Below, one piece after another: positions 14,373-21,763 of a stretch of 21,763 nucleotides of DNA. The notes beneath the pieces were generated by a model that did no database searches, was not told the DNA's origin, and was given only the letters and a program-made list of their open reading frames with translations. Source of the stretch: DASVBE01 sp036375995 (lineage in GTDB: Bacteria > Actinomycetota > Actinomycetes > Streptosporangiales > Streptosporangiaceae); contig DASVBE010000252.1 in NCBI GenBank assembly GCA_036375995.1, forward strand, positions 1 through 21,763. Direction: 5' to 3'. Within the stretch, counting starts at the first letter, position 1, and each line of letters starts with the position of its first letter. The translations under genes and the position numbers were made by a program.

Positions 14373-15488
14373 ATGCCGGAAACCCCGACGCCCTCGCTGC
14401 TGCGGCTGCGCCGCGCCGCCTGCCTGGCCGCGGCCCTGGCCTGCGCCGTGCCAGCCGTGCTGACCGCGGGCTGCGGGACGGCCCAGCCCCACCCGCGGCC
14501 GGGTGCATCCCGGCAGGCAGCGGACCGCTTCCTGGCTGCCTACGCCCGGCCGGACGGCAGGGTCGTCCGGAGAGACCAAGGCGGCGACACCGTCAGTGAG
14601 GGACAGGCCTACGGCCTGCTGCTGGCGGAGGCGACCGGAAACCGCCGCGCGTTCGGCCGGATCTGGGGATGGACACGGGACCATCTGCAACGTGCCGACG
14701 GCCTGTTCGCCTGGCACGCCGACGCGGCCGGCCACATCGTCGGCCAGCAGCCCGCCAGCGACGCGGACCTGCTCATCGCGTGGGCACTGCTGCGTTATCA
14801 GGGCCCGGGAGCGGCCGCGTACCACCCAGCCGGACGCCGGGTAGCCAGCGCGATCCTGGCGCACGAGGTGACCACCGGCCCCCGGGGTGTGCCGGTACTG
14901 GCCGCAGGCCCGTGGGCGACCGGACGGCCCGCCAGCCTGAATCCCAGCTACTGGTCGCTGACTGCGCTGCAGAGCATGGCCCGGCTTACCGGCGATCAGG
15001 AGTGGCGCCGACTGGCCGCGGGCGCGGTGACCCTGACCGGCGAGCTCACCCGGAACGGCCGGCTGCTCCCGCCCGACTGGGCCGAGCTGACGGCGGCGGG
15101 CGACCTGCGCCCAGAACCCGCCCCCAACGGCAGCCAGCCGCAGACCCAGTACGGCCTGGACGCCCAGCGCACGGTTGCCTGGTTCGCCGTCTCATGCAGC
15201 CCGCAGGCCAGGTCGCTGGCCGCACGCTGGTGGCCGCTGCTGCGGCCCGGTGACCGGGTGCGGGCGCAGGCCCTGCGTCCCGACGGGACCGTACTCGATG
15301 GCACGCCTGCCGCACTGCCGCTGGTCGCATCGGCCGCTGCGGCCCGGGCCGCCAACGACGGCACAGCAACCCGGCAACTGCTGGCGCGGGCGCTGGCCCA
15401 GCAGCGGACTCACCCCACCTACTACGGCGGGGCCTGGGACGCCCTCGGCACCGTGCTGCTCGGCAGCAGCACGTCGTTCGGCTGCTGA
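14373..15488 (+). CDS. Secreted glycoside hydrolase family 8 lipoprotein
   Basis: This 371-aa protein has a lipoprotein signal: RLRRAA, a hydrophobic core, and LTAGC with Cys34. The mature part is a GH8 (cellulase/BcsZ-type) domain. RPDGRVVRRDQG and TVSEGQAYGLLLAEA contain the probable acid Glu76. Downstream are LFAWHAD, the ASDADLLIAWALL motif (D130, D132) and NPSYWSLTAL. GH8 enzymes cleave beta-1,4-glucan, xylan or chitosan with inversion; the substrate here is unknown. No cellulose synthase gene is nearby, so a role like BcsZ in cellulose assembly is not supported. A GTG at 14370 directly before the ATG is an alternative start. The gene lies 66 nt after the RidA-like gene and converges with the minus-strand operon, only 22 nt separating their ends. 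Confidence 0.87.
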   Translation: MPETPTPSLLRLRRAACLAAALACAVPAVLTAGCGTAQPHPRPGASRQAADRFLAAYARPDGRVVRRDQGGDTVSEGQAYGLLLAEATGNRRAFGRIWGWTRDHLQRADGLFAWHADAAGHIVGQQPASDADLLIAWALLRYQGPGAAAYHPAGRRVASAILAHEVTTGPRGVPVLAAGPWATGRPASLNPSYWSLTALQSMARLTGDQEWRRLAAGAVTLTGELTRNGRLLPPDWAELTAAGDLRPEPAPNGSQPQTQYGLDAQRTVAWFAVSCSPQARSLAARWWPLLRPGDRVRAQALRPDGTVLDGTPAALPLVASAAAARAANDGTATRQLLARALAQQRTHPTYYGGAWDALGTVLLGSSTSFGC

Positions 15489-15510
15489 GGCGCGGGCCGG
15501 GCGCTGCGGC

Positions 15511-17691
15511 TCAGCCTGGGCATGCCGCGCCTCGCCCGCAGAGGGCCAGGCCTTCGGTGCGCTGGATGAAATCGACGAGCTCCGACCGTCGCTGGAAGGA
15601 CAGTGCGCTGGCGGCCGCGTCGGCCAGGGTGGGGGATACGCCGGGCACAAAGCTGAACCGGTAGCTGACGCAGCCGCCGGGGAAGGTGTAGAAGCGAAGT
15701 TCAGAGAACCGCGGGACGAGGCTGAGCGAATGCTCGAACCGGCGCATGCCGGGCTGGTCGGAGGGGATCTGGTGGGCGCCTGAGGTGTCGCAGGCCGCGG
15801 TCAGGGTGACGGTGATGGCGTGCATTCCGGCGCGGTCGGAGTCCAGCCAGAACCTGGTGTGCCCGCGGGCGATGTCGGCTTCGCCGGTGCTCCAGCCGGA
15901 GGGGAGGGCGGCGAGGCAGGGCAGCATGGCGGCAGAGGGTACGGACTGGGCGCTGAGGATCATCGAGTGGCCGGTGCCGCAGCGGGGGGCCGCGGCGCCC
16001 AGGTTCCCGACCGGGCCGACGGTCTCCACTCCGATCTGGACGGCGACGAGAGCGACAGCGAGCACCCCGGCGGCCAGGGCAACCCGCTGGATGCTCCAGC
16101 GCTGCAGGGTGATCGGCGGCCGCTGCGGGGCGAGGGCGCGGAATTCGCTGAGCAGGTCGCGTGGGTCGCGCTTCATGAAGGCGCGGAGCTGGGTCGGGCT
16201 GGTCACCCCGCGGGTGGCGGCGAAGGCCTCGGCAAGCTCGTCGGGGGTGAAGTGACTGAGCGCCCGCTGGTAGACCCGTTCCGGGTCGGTGCGCACCGCG
16301 AGCACCAGCATCATGTTGCCCAGGTCGACGGCCTGCCGCCAGGGCGACGGACGCACCTGCACGAAGGCCACGTCGATCAGCAGCAGCTCCCCGGAGCGGA
16401 CCATGAGGTTGCCCGGCTTGATGTCACGGTGGGCGATCCCGCCGTCCCACAGCTTGCGGATCAGCAGCAGTCCCTGATCGATCACCGCGTCGTCGACCTC
16501 GGCCTCGCCGATTTCGGCGGCGTCTTTGAAGAACTCGGTGACCAGCAGGTACTCACGTTCGGGCGTGATCTCGACGATGCCATGGGGGCTGGCCGTACGG
16601 ATCCCGATGTCATGCAGCAAGCGCAGCGCATAGTCCTCGTAGGTGACGAGGCGCCGCACCGATTTGAAGGGAACCTCATCCTCCAGCGAGCCGTAGAGGA
16701 GAGTCCGGCCCAGCTTGTACCAGCGGTCGGCACGGACGTGGCCCTTGGTGTACAGCTTGGCGAACAGGAACTCCTCCGGGCCGTCCGCAACCCGCAGCCG
16801 CAGTGGGGTGGAGCCCGCGGACGACTCCAGGCCGACCGGCTTGATCTCGGTCACGGTCAGCCCGAGCTGATCGCGCACGGCCTGGCGGATCGCGTCACCC
16901 CGGCGGCCGGTCACATCGACGTGCGCGCTGCGGCCCCGCCGGTACACGACCGGGAACACCTCGTTCGGGGTGAAGAACCGGAACGCGGTGACCGCGACCG
17001 CCACCGCGAACGCGGCGCCGAGGAGCACATCCCCGGGGTGGTCGACGCCCAGGTACAGGCGGGCCAGAGCGAACAGGGCGACCGCGGCGGTGGCGGCGGC
17101 CTTGGCATAGGTGCGGGCGCGGCCCGGCACGGCCAGGCAGTAGATGGCGCCCATCAGCAAGATCGTCAGGACCGCCACCGGGGGCGACGCCCCCGCGTAG
17201 CCGGCCCAGCTGCCGATGATCAGCACGCCGTACGGGCGGGGCCGCGACAGCACCTCATAGATTATCGACCCGGTAATGTCCAGGAACAGCACGCTGCCCA
17301 GGAACACCAGCAGGTGCCGCCAGCGCCGGAAGATCACGGTCAGCACTATCACGGCCCCGCCGAGCACGCTGATCCAGCCCGTGCCCGCCGCCTTGATGCC
17401 GTTGGCCACATCGGTCAGCCACGGCGTTCGTATCGCCGCCAGCTGGCGCAGCAGCCACGCGCCGGCCTGGTCTTCAGCCCGCAGCCAGGGGCCGTGCTGG
17501 GCGGCCACGAATGCGGCGGTGAGGATCACGACCGCCAGGACCAGCCAGGCGGTAGTGGTGATGGTGACCGGGTGCGGCAGCGGCGGCGGCGCACCGGTCG
17601 GGCGACGCTGGCGCCGGCTCTTGCTGGCGGCCGGGCCCGGCGGCAGGGGGGACCGGCCGTCCCCGGTGGTCACACGCCCCGTGTCGCTCAC
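15511..17691 (-). CDS. PAP2-like membrane domain / kinase-like domain / Cys-rich extracytoplasmic tail fusion
   Basis: This 726-aa three-part membrane protein ends the minus-strand operon. Residues ~40-240 form a PAP2-like helical bundle, but the catalytic motifs are altered: C1 has Tyr145 in place of Lys (YEVLSRPRP), C2 reads ASPPVAV instead of PSGH, and C3 is ARLYLGVDHPGD with Asp217 where the family has His. Residues ~300-480 form a protein-kinase-like/Bud32-like domain with Lys312 in FAKLYTK, HRDIKPGN (Asp423) and metal Asp440 in LLIDVAFV, so it may bind and use ATP. One helix (VALAAGVLAVALVAVQIGV) precedes a domain with six Cys, presumably outside the cell. GTG 17691 overlaps the upstream stop by 4 nt. 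Function is unknown; the fold calls rest on these motifs. Confidence 0.85.
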   Translation of the reverse strand: MSDTGRVTTGDGRSPLPPGPAASKSRRQRRPTGAPPPLPHPVTITTTAWLVLAVVILTAAFVAAQHGPWLRAEDQAGAWLLRQLAAIRTPWLTDVANGIKAAGTGWISVLGGAVIVLTVIFRRWRHLLVFLGSVLFLDITGSIIYEVLSRPRPYGVLIIGSWAGYAGASPPVAVLTILLMGAIYCLAVPGRARTYAKAAATAAVALFALARLYLGVDHPGDVLLGAAFAVAVAVTAFRFFTPNEVFPVVYRRGRSAHVDVTGRRGDAIRQAVRDQLGLTVTEIKPVGLESSAGSTPLRLRVADGPEEFLFAKLYTKGHVRADRWYKLGRTLLYGSLEDEVPFKSVRRLVTYEDYALRLLHDIGIRTASPHGIVEITPEREYLLVTEFFKDAAEIGEAEVDDAVIDQGLLLIRKLWDGGIAHRDIKPGNLMVRSGELLLIDVAFVQVRPSPWRQAVDLGNMMLVLAVRTDPERVYQRALSHFTPDELAEAFAATRGVTSPTQLRAFMKRDPRDLLSEFRALAPQRPPITLQRWSIQRVALAAGVLAVALVAVQIGVETVGPVGNLGAAAPRCGTGHSMILSAQSVPSAAMLPCLAALPSGWSTGEADIARGHTRFWLDSDRAGMHAITVTLTAACDTSGAHQIPSDQPGMRRFEHSLSLVPRFSELRFYTFPGGCVSYRFSFVPGVSPTLADAAASALSFQRRSELVDFIQRTEGLALCGRGAACPG

Positions 17692-18647
17692 TGTGCCGCA
17701 CCTGCCGCCGCCGGGATCAGCCCGCGGGCGCGCAGCCAGCGGCCCGCAACCAGCCGGGGACTGCGGCCCGCCAGCTCAACCTGCGCATCAAGGGCACGCA
17801 GCGCGTCGGTGTCCAGCCGGGCGGAAACCCTGTTGAGGACGGCGAGCAGACGAGGGCCGTAGCGGACGATGGCATCCGTGCGCACCAGCGGAGTGACGTT
17901 CTCGGCCGGCTGCAGCCCGCGGTCGTCGGCCAGGGCGACCAGATGCCGCGCCGGGATGCTCGGATCGGTGGTGAACAGCAGCGCGGCACCGATGTACCCG
18001 GCCTCCAGGGCCTGCAGGGTCAGCGGGCCTCCGGCGTCAAGCGGGATGAACGCCTTGAAACGCAGCCCGTAGACCCGTTTCAGCCCGGGCAGGCAGTAGG
18101 CGCGTCCGGGGCACTCGGGCGGGCCGCCGAACGTCAGCCGCGGCGCCATCGTGGCCAGGTCCGCGATCGACCGGAGCCGGTAGCGGGCCGCGGTGGCGGC
18201 CCTGACCACGATCGCGTTGGCGTCCTGCGCGGGTGCCGGGCGCGCGGCCGTCAGGCCGCGGCCCGCCACGGCCGTCGCCAGCGCCTTGCTGGCCGCCCCG
18301 GGATCGGCGATGCCCGGCAGCCTGCCCAGGCTGAAGAAATCCAGCGCCGAGCCGGCATACTCGGGCACCAGCTGGAGGTGGCCGTCCATCAGCGCTGAAT
18401 CCACCACCTCGCGCGGGCCCAGGTCCGGCAGGATCCGGACCGGGAAATGTGCCGCGGCCAGTGCCTGGCCGTAAAGCTCGGCGAGCAGGACACTCTCGGG
18501 GAAGTTGAACGACCCGACCGAGAGGACCATGCCAGGCCCGCCCGCCTGAGCTGCGGCGGGCGGGGCGGGGCCGCCTGCGGACGTGCATGCCGCCAGCGCG
18601 GCCGCCAGCCCGAGGCACGCCGCGCGGAGCAACATGGCGGCCCTCAC
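17688..18647 (-). CDS. OpuAC/ProX-type substrate-binding lipoprotein (quaternary amine-like), orphan
   Basis: This 319-aa lipoprotein has signal LRAACLGLAAALAAC with Cys21, then an Ala/Pro linker and a type II periplasmic binding-protein fold. The start of the mature domain (VGSFNFPESVLLAELYGQAL) and LGPREVVDSALMDGHLQLVPEYAGSALDF match the glycine betaine/choline/carnitine-binding group (OpuAC, ProX, OsmF; also EgtU-type). GTG 18647 is chosen: it overlaps the upstream stop as GTGA and has GGGAG 5 nt upstream; ATG 18635 is the alternative. No permease or ATPase of the Opu type lies in the window. It is instead translationally coupled to two kinase-like membrane proteins, which suggests it is a sensor subunit or reports a ligand to them. 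That role is inference. Confidence 0.88.
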   Translation of the reverse strand: MRAAMLLRAACLGLAAALAACTSAGGPAPPAAAQAGGPGMVLSVGSFNFPESVLLAELYGQALAAAHFPVRILPDLGPREVVDSALMDGHLQLVPEYAGSALDFFSLGRLPGIADPGAASKALATAVAGRGLTAARPAPAQDANAIVVRAATAARYRLRSIADLATMAPRLTFGGPPECPGRAYCLPGLKRVYGLRFKAFIPLDAGGPLTLQALEAGYIGAALLFTTDPSIPARHLVALADDRGLQPAENVTPLVRTDAIVRYGPRLLAVLNRVSARLDTDALRALDAQVELAGRSPRLVAGRWLRARGLIPAAAGAAQ

Positions 18648-21061
18648 AGGTACTCCCGCCGCTGCATTACCCGCCAGGACAGCCAGCCCGGCGCGATCGG
18701 AAGCCAGTAGGTCGCCAGCCGGTACAGCAGCACCGCGGAAACCGCGGGCCCGGCCGCCACGCCCACTCCCGTCAGGCCCGCGACCAGGGCCGCTTCGATG
18801 GCACCCAGCCCGCCGGGGCTTGGGGCGGCCGCGGCGATAGCCGAAGCCCCCAGGTAGACCGCGCCGGTAACGACAAGGCCAGGTCCTCCGCCGAAGGCCT
18901 GGAGAGAAGCGGCGAGCCCGCCGATGTAGGCCAGGGTGATCAGCGCCGATCCCCCGAACAGCATGATCATCTTGCCGGGGCTGCGTGCCACCCGCTTGAG
19001 GCTCGCGGCGGCCGAGCGCAGGGCCGGGATCAGCTTGCCGGTGGCGAACCGGCGGCCCGGGCGGGTGGCGAGCACGACGCCGACGATCGCGGCGACGACG
19101 GCCAGGATCAGCAGCAGCTTGCTGCTCGAGGGCAGCTTCAGCGCTTTGCTGAGATCGTGGCCCGCCCAGGCGAAGAACACCACTATCAGGACCACGTGGA
19201 TTAGGGCGCCTGCCAGGGCGTTTACCCCGACAGCGGCGGCCCCGGCGCTGGCCTCCACCCCGGACTTCTGCAGGTACCGGACGTTCAGCGCCATCCCGCC
19301 GACGTTGGCCGGGGAAACCCGGTTGATAAACGACGACGCCCCCTGGGCCAGCACCGTCGGCCACCACCGGATCCGGGAAGCCACCGCGCCCATCAGGGCC
19401 ACCGCACTGGCCAGGTAGGTCACCGCCGACATGGCGATGATCAGGGGCAGCCAGGCCCAGTCGGCCGACTGGACGGCCCGCCAGCTGCTGCTCACCTGCG
19501 CCAGCTGGGGCAGCAGGAAATAGAACGCGCCCGCGGCCGCGGCGATCGCCAGCAGCGTCCTCGGCCGGACGCGCTGGATGCGGGCCAGGTCCTGGTCCGG
19601 CTGGCCGCTCGCCGCGGCGGCCGCGGCCCGGGTCTGGGTCAGCAGGCCCTTCTGGCCTGCAATCGCGCGGCGGGTACCGGCGGAAAGGGCCAGCGGCTGC
19701 AGCATCGGCACCGCGGCCGCGACCCCGTCAGGGCCGGTCACCGCGGCGGCGCTGCCGACGGCCCGGTCGGCCCCGACGATGCTGGCCAGGGAGGCGAGCA
19801 GCTCGGCGGTGTCGAGCGCGATCTGGCGCTGCGTGGCGCCTAGCTCGGAAAAGCTGAAGTCGACGATCCAGGGCCGTCCGCCGGCATCGACCACGATGTT
19901 GGCCGCCCGCAGCGAGCGGTGCGCGATTCTTGCCCGGTGCAGGCCGTCCACCTGTTTCCACAGCTCCCGGAGCAGCGAGTCGCTGATGCGCGGCGCGGGG
20001 AGCCGGCCGAGGGAGCTGCCGTTCACGCGGGCCATGGCCAGCAGCGCGGACCCGTCACCGGCCTTGATCACCTGCCGGACGGCGGGCACGGCCACTCCGG
20101 CCCGGTCGGCCATGACCGCGACGAGCGCCTGGTGCTCCACGGCCTGGATGAGGGAGGCGGTGGGGCGGGTGTCGCCGACGTCGCGCAGGCGGATGAACCG
20201 GTACGCCCGGTAGAGCAGGTCGGCGTCCCGCTGGTCCGATCCAAGGACCTTGATGAACAGCGGCTCCCCATCATCGGCGTCCGCGGTGAACGGCCGCGAG
20301 CCCTTCGCCTCGACGGCAGCTGGCTCGACGTGGGTGACCGGCAGGCCCGCCGAGCCAAGCGCCACGGCGATCTCCGCGGGACCGATGCGCCGGTCCGGCA
20401 CGCCGAACAGGACGAGCACGCCAGCGCCGACCGTTATCCCCGTGGCGAAGGCCAGGACTACTTCCACCGGGGAGGCGGTGCCGGTGATCAGCCGGGCTAT
20501 GGCGGCCAGCCACAAGGTGATCCAGGCGGTGCGCCGCCACGGACGGCTCAGCCACGGCGCGGCGGCGACCGTGCCGGCCACGCCCGCGGCCAGAAGCGCC
20601 GGGCCCAGCAGCGACGCGCCGGTGAGCCACCACCACGAGCCGGCTCCGGCGGCGAGAGCACGCGGGCGCTCCCCGCCCGCGAGGTAAACGATCCCGGTCA
20701 GCATGGCGCCCGCCAGCACGGCACCGGCCGCCAGGCCGGCCAGCAGCCTGAACCGGCGGAAACGCAACGTCACAGCCACGGCGGCGACAGCCGCGAGGGC
20801 GAAGGCAGCCTGCACCAGCCCGGCCAGAGCCCGGCCCGCCACCGTGGAAGGCAGCACAGCGGACACGGCCGCAGCACGTGCACCTGCATAGCTGCCATGA
20901 GTGAGGGCGGCAGCCGCAACCGCCCCGGCGAGCACCAGCCCGGCGACAATCAGGCGGATAACGTCACCCGGATGCCGGTACCGGGCAGGCGGCAGAAGGC
21001 GGTCCCCCCGCTTCGCGGTCGCCGGGGCGGATATGGGGTGCGTGTCGGGCGGCTTGGTCAT
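18644..21061 (-). CDS. Membrane / kinase-like / flippase-like (LPG synthase TM, UPF0104) fusion
   Basis: This 805-aa protein opens the minus-strand operon. Residues ~25-235 hold about six hydrophobic helices; ARLITGTASPVEVV at the end aligns with ARLYLGVDHPGDVL of the 15511 gene, so this looks like a further-eroded PAP2-like domain. Residues ~245-445 form a kinase-like domain: Lys271 in LFIKVLG, HRSLRAANIVVD with Ser383 where HRD has Asp, and Asp401 in IVDFSFSELG. Loss of the HRD aspartate suggests a pseudokinase. Residues ~480-805 are about eight helices of the LPG-synthase transmembrane/flippase-like family (SSFINRVSPANVGGMALNVRY; APSPGGLGAIEAALVAGL). ATG 21061 has GGGGGGAG just upstream; the frame stays open to 21202, but that overlaps the divergent promoter region. 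Function is unknown; lipid translocation is the best guess for the C-terminal part. Confidence 0.85.
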   Translation of the reverse strand: MTKPPDTHPISAPATAKRGDRLLPPARYRHPGDVIRLIVAGLVLAGAVAAAALTHGSYAGARAAAVSAVLPSTVAGRALAGLVQAAFALAAVAAVAVTLRFRRFRLLAGLAAGAVLAGAMLTGIVYLAGGERPRALAAGAGSWWWLTGASLLGPALLAAGVAGTVAAAPWLSRPWRRTAWITLWLAAIARLITGTASPVEVVLAFATGITVGAGVLVLFGVPDRRIGPAEIAVALGSAGLPVTHVEPAAVEAKGSRPFTADADDGEPLFIKVLGSDQRDADLLYRAYRFIRLRDVGDTRPTASLIQAVEHQALVAVMADRAGVAVPAVRQVIKAGDGSALLAMARVNGSSLGRLPAPRISDSLLRELWKQVDGLHRARIAHRSLRAANIVVDAGGRPWIVDFSFSELGATQRQIALDTAELLASLASIVGADRAVGSAAAVTGPDGVAAAVPMLQPLALSAGTRRAIAGQKGLLTQTRAAAAAASGQPDQDLARIQRVRPRTLLAIAAAAGAFYFLLPQLAQVSSSWRAVQSADWAWLPLIIAMSAVTYLASAVALMGAVASRIRWWPTVLAQGASSFINRVSPANVGGMALNVRYLQKSGVEASAGAAAVGVNALAGALIHVVLIVVFFAWAGHDLSKALKLPSSSKLLLILAVVAAIVGVVLATRPGRRFATGKLIPALRSAAASLKRVARSPGKMIMLFGGSALITLAYIGGLAASLQAFGGGPGLVVTGAVYLGASAIAAAAPSPGGLGAIEAALVAGLTGVGVAAGPAVSAVLLYRLATYWLPIAPGWLSWRVMQRREYL

Positions 21062-21192
21062 CACTCCCCCCGGGGTCCTAACCGCCAGGATTACACGATG
21101 CCGGCCGCGTGGCATCACCCGTCCGGCCATTGGGTGAACGGCGCAGTATCCTGCCTGGAACGGGGTGAACCTGCGGTGCAGGTGAGGGGGCG
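21062..21192. promoter_or_regulatory. Divergent intergenic control region with direct and inverted repeats
   Basis: This 131-nt gap separates the minus-strand operon from the plus-strand PAP2 gene and should hold both promoters. GGGTGAAC occurs twice, at 21132-21139 and 21163-21170, 31 nt apart (about three helical turns). An inverted repeat CCTGC-GGT-GCAGG (21170-21182) abuts the second copy and lies just before the GAGGGGG Shine-Dalgarno of the PAP2 gene. TATCCT (21147-21152) fits TAnnnT between the direct repeats and could be a plus-strand -10. No convincing -35 is seen on either strand. Confidence 0.4.
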
Positions 21193-21763
21193 ATGACGAC
21201 AAGCGCAGCCGGCGAGCCGGCTCCCCCCGCGCCCGCGGGTCAGGCGGGCCGGGCCCGGAGCCGGGACAGGCGGCTGACCCGGTGGTGGTCCCAGGCCCCG
21301 GGCGGAAGGACCTACCATCGCAGGCTGGCCGACGGGCTTGCCGCCGCGGCCGGGCTGGGCGTACTGCTCGTGTGCGGGGTGGTCGTAGCCCGCCGGCTGG
21401 GCGCGGGCACAGAAGCGGCCGTGTTCCTCCGGATCAATCACTGGACAGCGTGGCTGTATCTGCTGATGGGGGCAGTCCAGCTGGCGGGAGTGATCGGGGC
21501 CCTTCCCGTGGCGGCGGCCGCCGCCGCGCTGCTCAGAAGGCTGCGCCTGGCCGCTGCCCTGGCCGTCGCGATAGTGCTGAAGGTAATGCTGGAAGACACG
21601 GTCAAGACGTTCGTGCAGCGGCACCGGCCGGCCGAGACGCTCCCGGACGTGATCTTGCGGGGCCGGGCCGCCGCCCACGGGCTGAGCTTTCCCTCCGGTC
21701 ACGCCATGGTGATCTTCGTGATCACTGTTCTGGTGACGCCCTACCTCAAGGGCTGGTGGAGGG
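21193..21763 (+). CDS. PAP2-family phosphatase with intact motifs, 3' end missing
   Basis: This membrane phosphatase of the PAP2 (acid phosphatase/vanadium haloperoxidase) family runs off the window; 190 codons are visible. A basic, Pro/Ala/Arg-rich N-terminus (about 50 residues) precedes helices such as LADGLAAAAGLGVLLVCGVV. Motif C1 is intact as KTFVQRHRP (K138, R145, P146) and C2 as FPSGHA (S168, G169, H170); C3 would lie beyond the end. Such enzymes dephosphorylate lipid phosphates such as undecaprenyl pyrophosphate or phosphatidic acid. ATG 21193 is preceded by GAGGGGG. It is divergent from the operon whose members carry eroded PAP2-like domains, so the active enzyme and its degenerate relatives may share a substrate or a regulator. 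It may itself be a fusion; the missing end would show this. Confidence 0.88.
   Translation, partial: MTTSAAGEPAPPAPAGQAGRARSRDRRLTRWWSQAPGGRTYHRRLADGLAAAAGLGVLLVCGVVVARRLGAGTEAAVFLRINHWTAWLYLLMGAVQLAGVIGALPVAAAAAALLRRLRLAAALAVAIVLKVMLEDTVKTFVQRHRPAETLPDVILRGRAAAHGLSFPSGHAMVIFVITVLVTPYLKGWWR

Noticed and set aside
15820..17862. 680-codon plus-strand open frame opposite the PAP2/kinase-like fusion
   Set aside because: Composition is Gly/Arg/His/Gln-rich without helices or motifs; the minus strand has clear PAP2-like, kinase-like and transmembrane segments.

Overview
The window is GC-rich throughout, with strong third-position G/C bias, frequent GTG starts and many 1-4 nt start/stop overlaps. 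This fits a high-GC actinomycete. The dual-FHA ABC exporter, which resembles mycobacterial Rv1747, supports that placement; the genus cannot be named from the sequence. I see no tRNA, rRNA, CRISPR array, transposase or attachment site.

Region 1 (1-6409, + strand) is the 3' part of an Opp/Dpp-type ABC importer operon: permease (5' end missing), second permease, metallo-beta-lactamase-fold lactonase, amidohydrolase, then two ATPases. An Lrp/AsnC-type regulator follows. The two hydrolases sit inside the transporter operon, which suggests uptake and cytoplasmic breakdown of an amide- and/or lactone-containing compound.

Region 2 (6453-9406, + strand) has its own candidate promoter and a tightly coupled pair: a subtilisin-like protease with an I9-like prodomain but no signal peptide, then an alpha/beta hydrolase with a glycine-rich middle. 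Convergent to it (9540-11924, - strand) is a 794-aa protein with two FHA domains, an ABC ATPase and membrane segments, possibly expressed from a leaderless mRNA.

Region 3 (11925-15488, + strand) begins with a truncated SDR fragment, a run of eight G-tracts and a candidate promoter/operator. These precede an enoyl-CoA hydratase / SDR / RidA-like trio that resembles part of aerobic CoA-dependent aromatic (2-aminobenzoyl-CoA type) gene sets. A secreted GH8 lipoprotein follows.

Region 4 (15511-21061, - strand) is the most unusual part: three genes joined by 4-nt GTGA overlaps. In order of transcription they encode (i) a membrane / kinase-like / flippase-like fusion with HRS instead of HRD, (ii) an orphan OpuAC/ProX-type substrate-binding lipoprotein, and (iii) a fusion of a PAP2-like membrane domain with degenerate catalytic motifs, a kinase-like domain that keeps HRD, and a six-cysteine extracytoplasmic tail. 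Divergent from this operon is a PAP2 phosphatase with intact C1 and C2 motifs (21193 to the window end). Together they look like an undescribed membrane system coupling ligand sensing, kinase-like domains and lipid or polyprenyl-phosphate handling; that role is inference.
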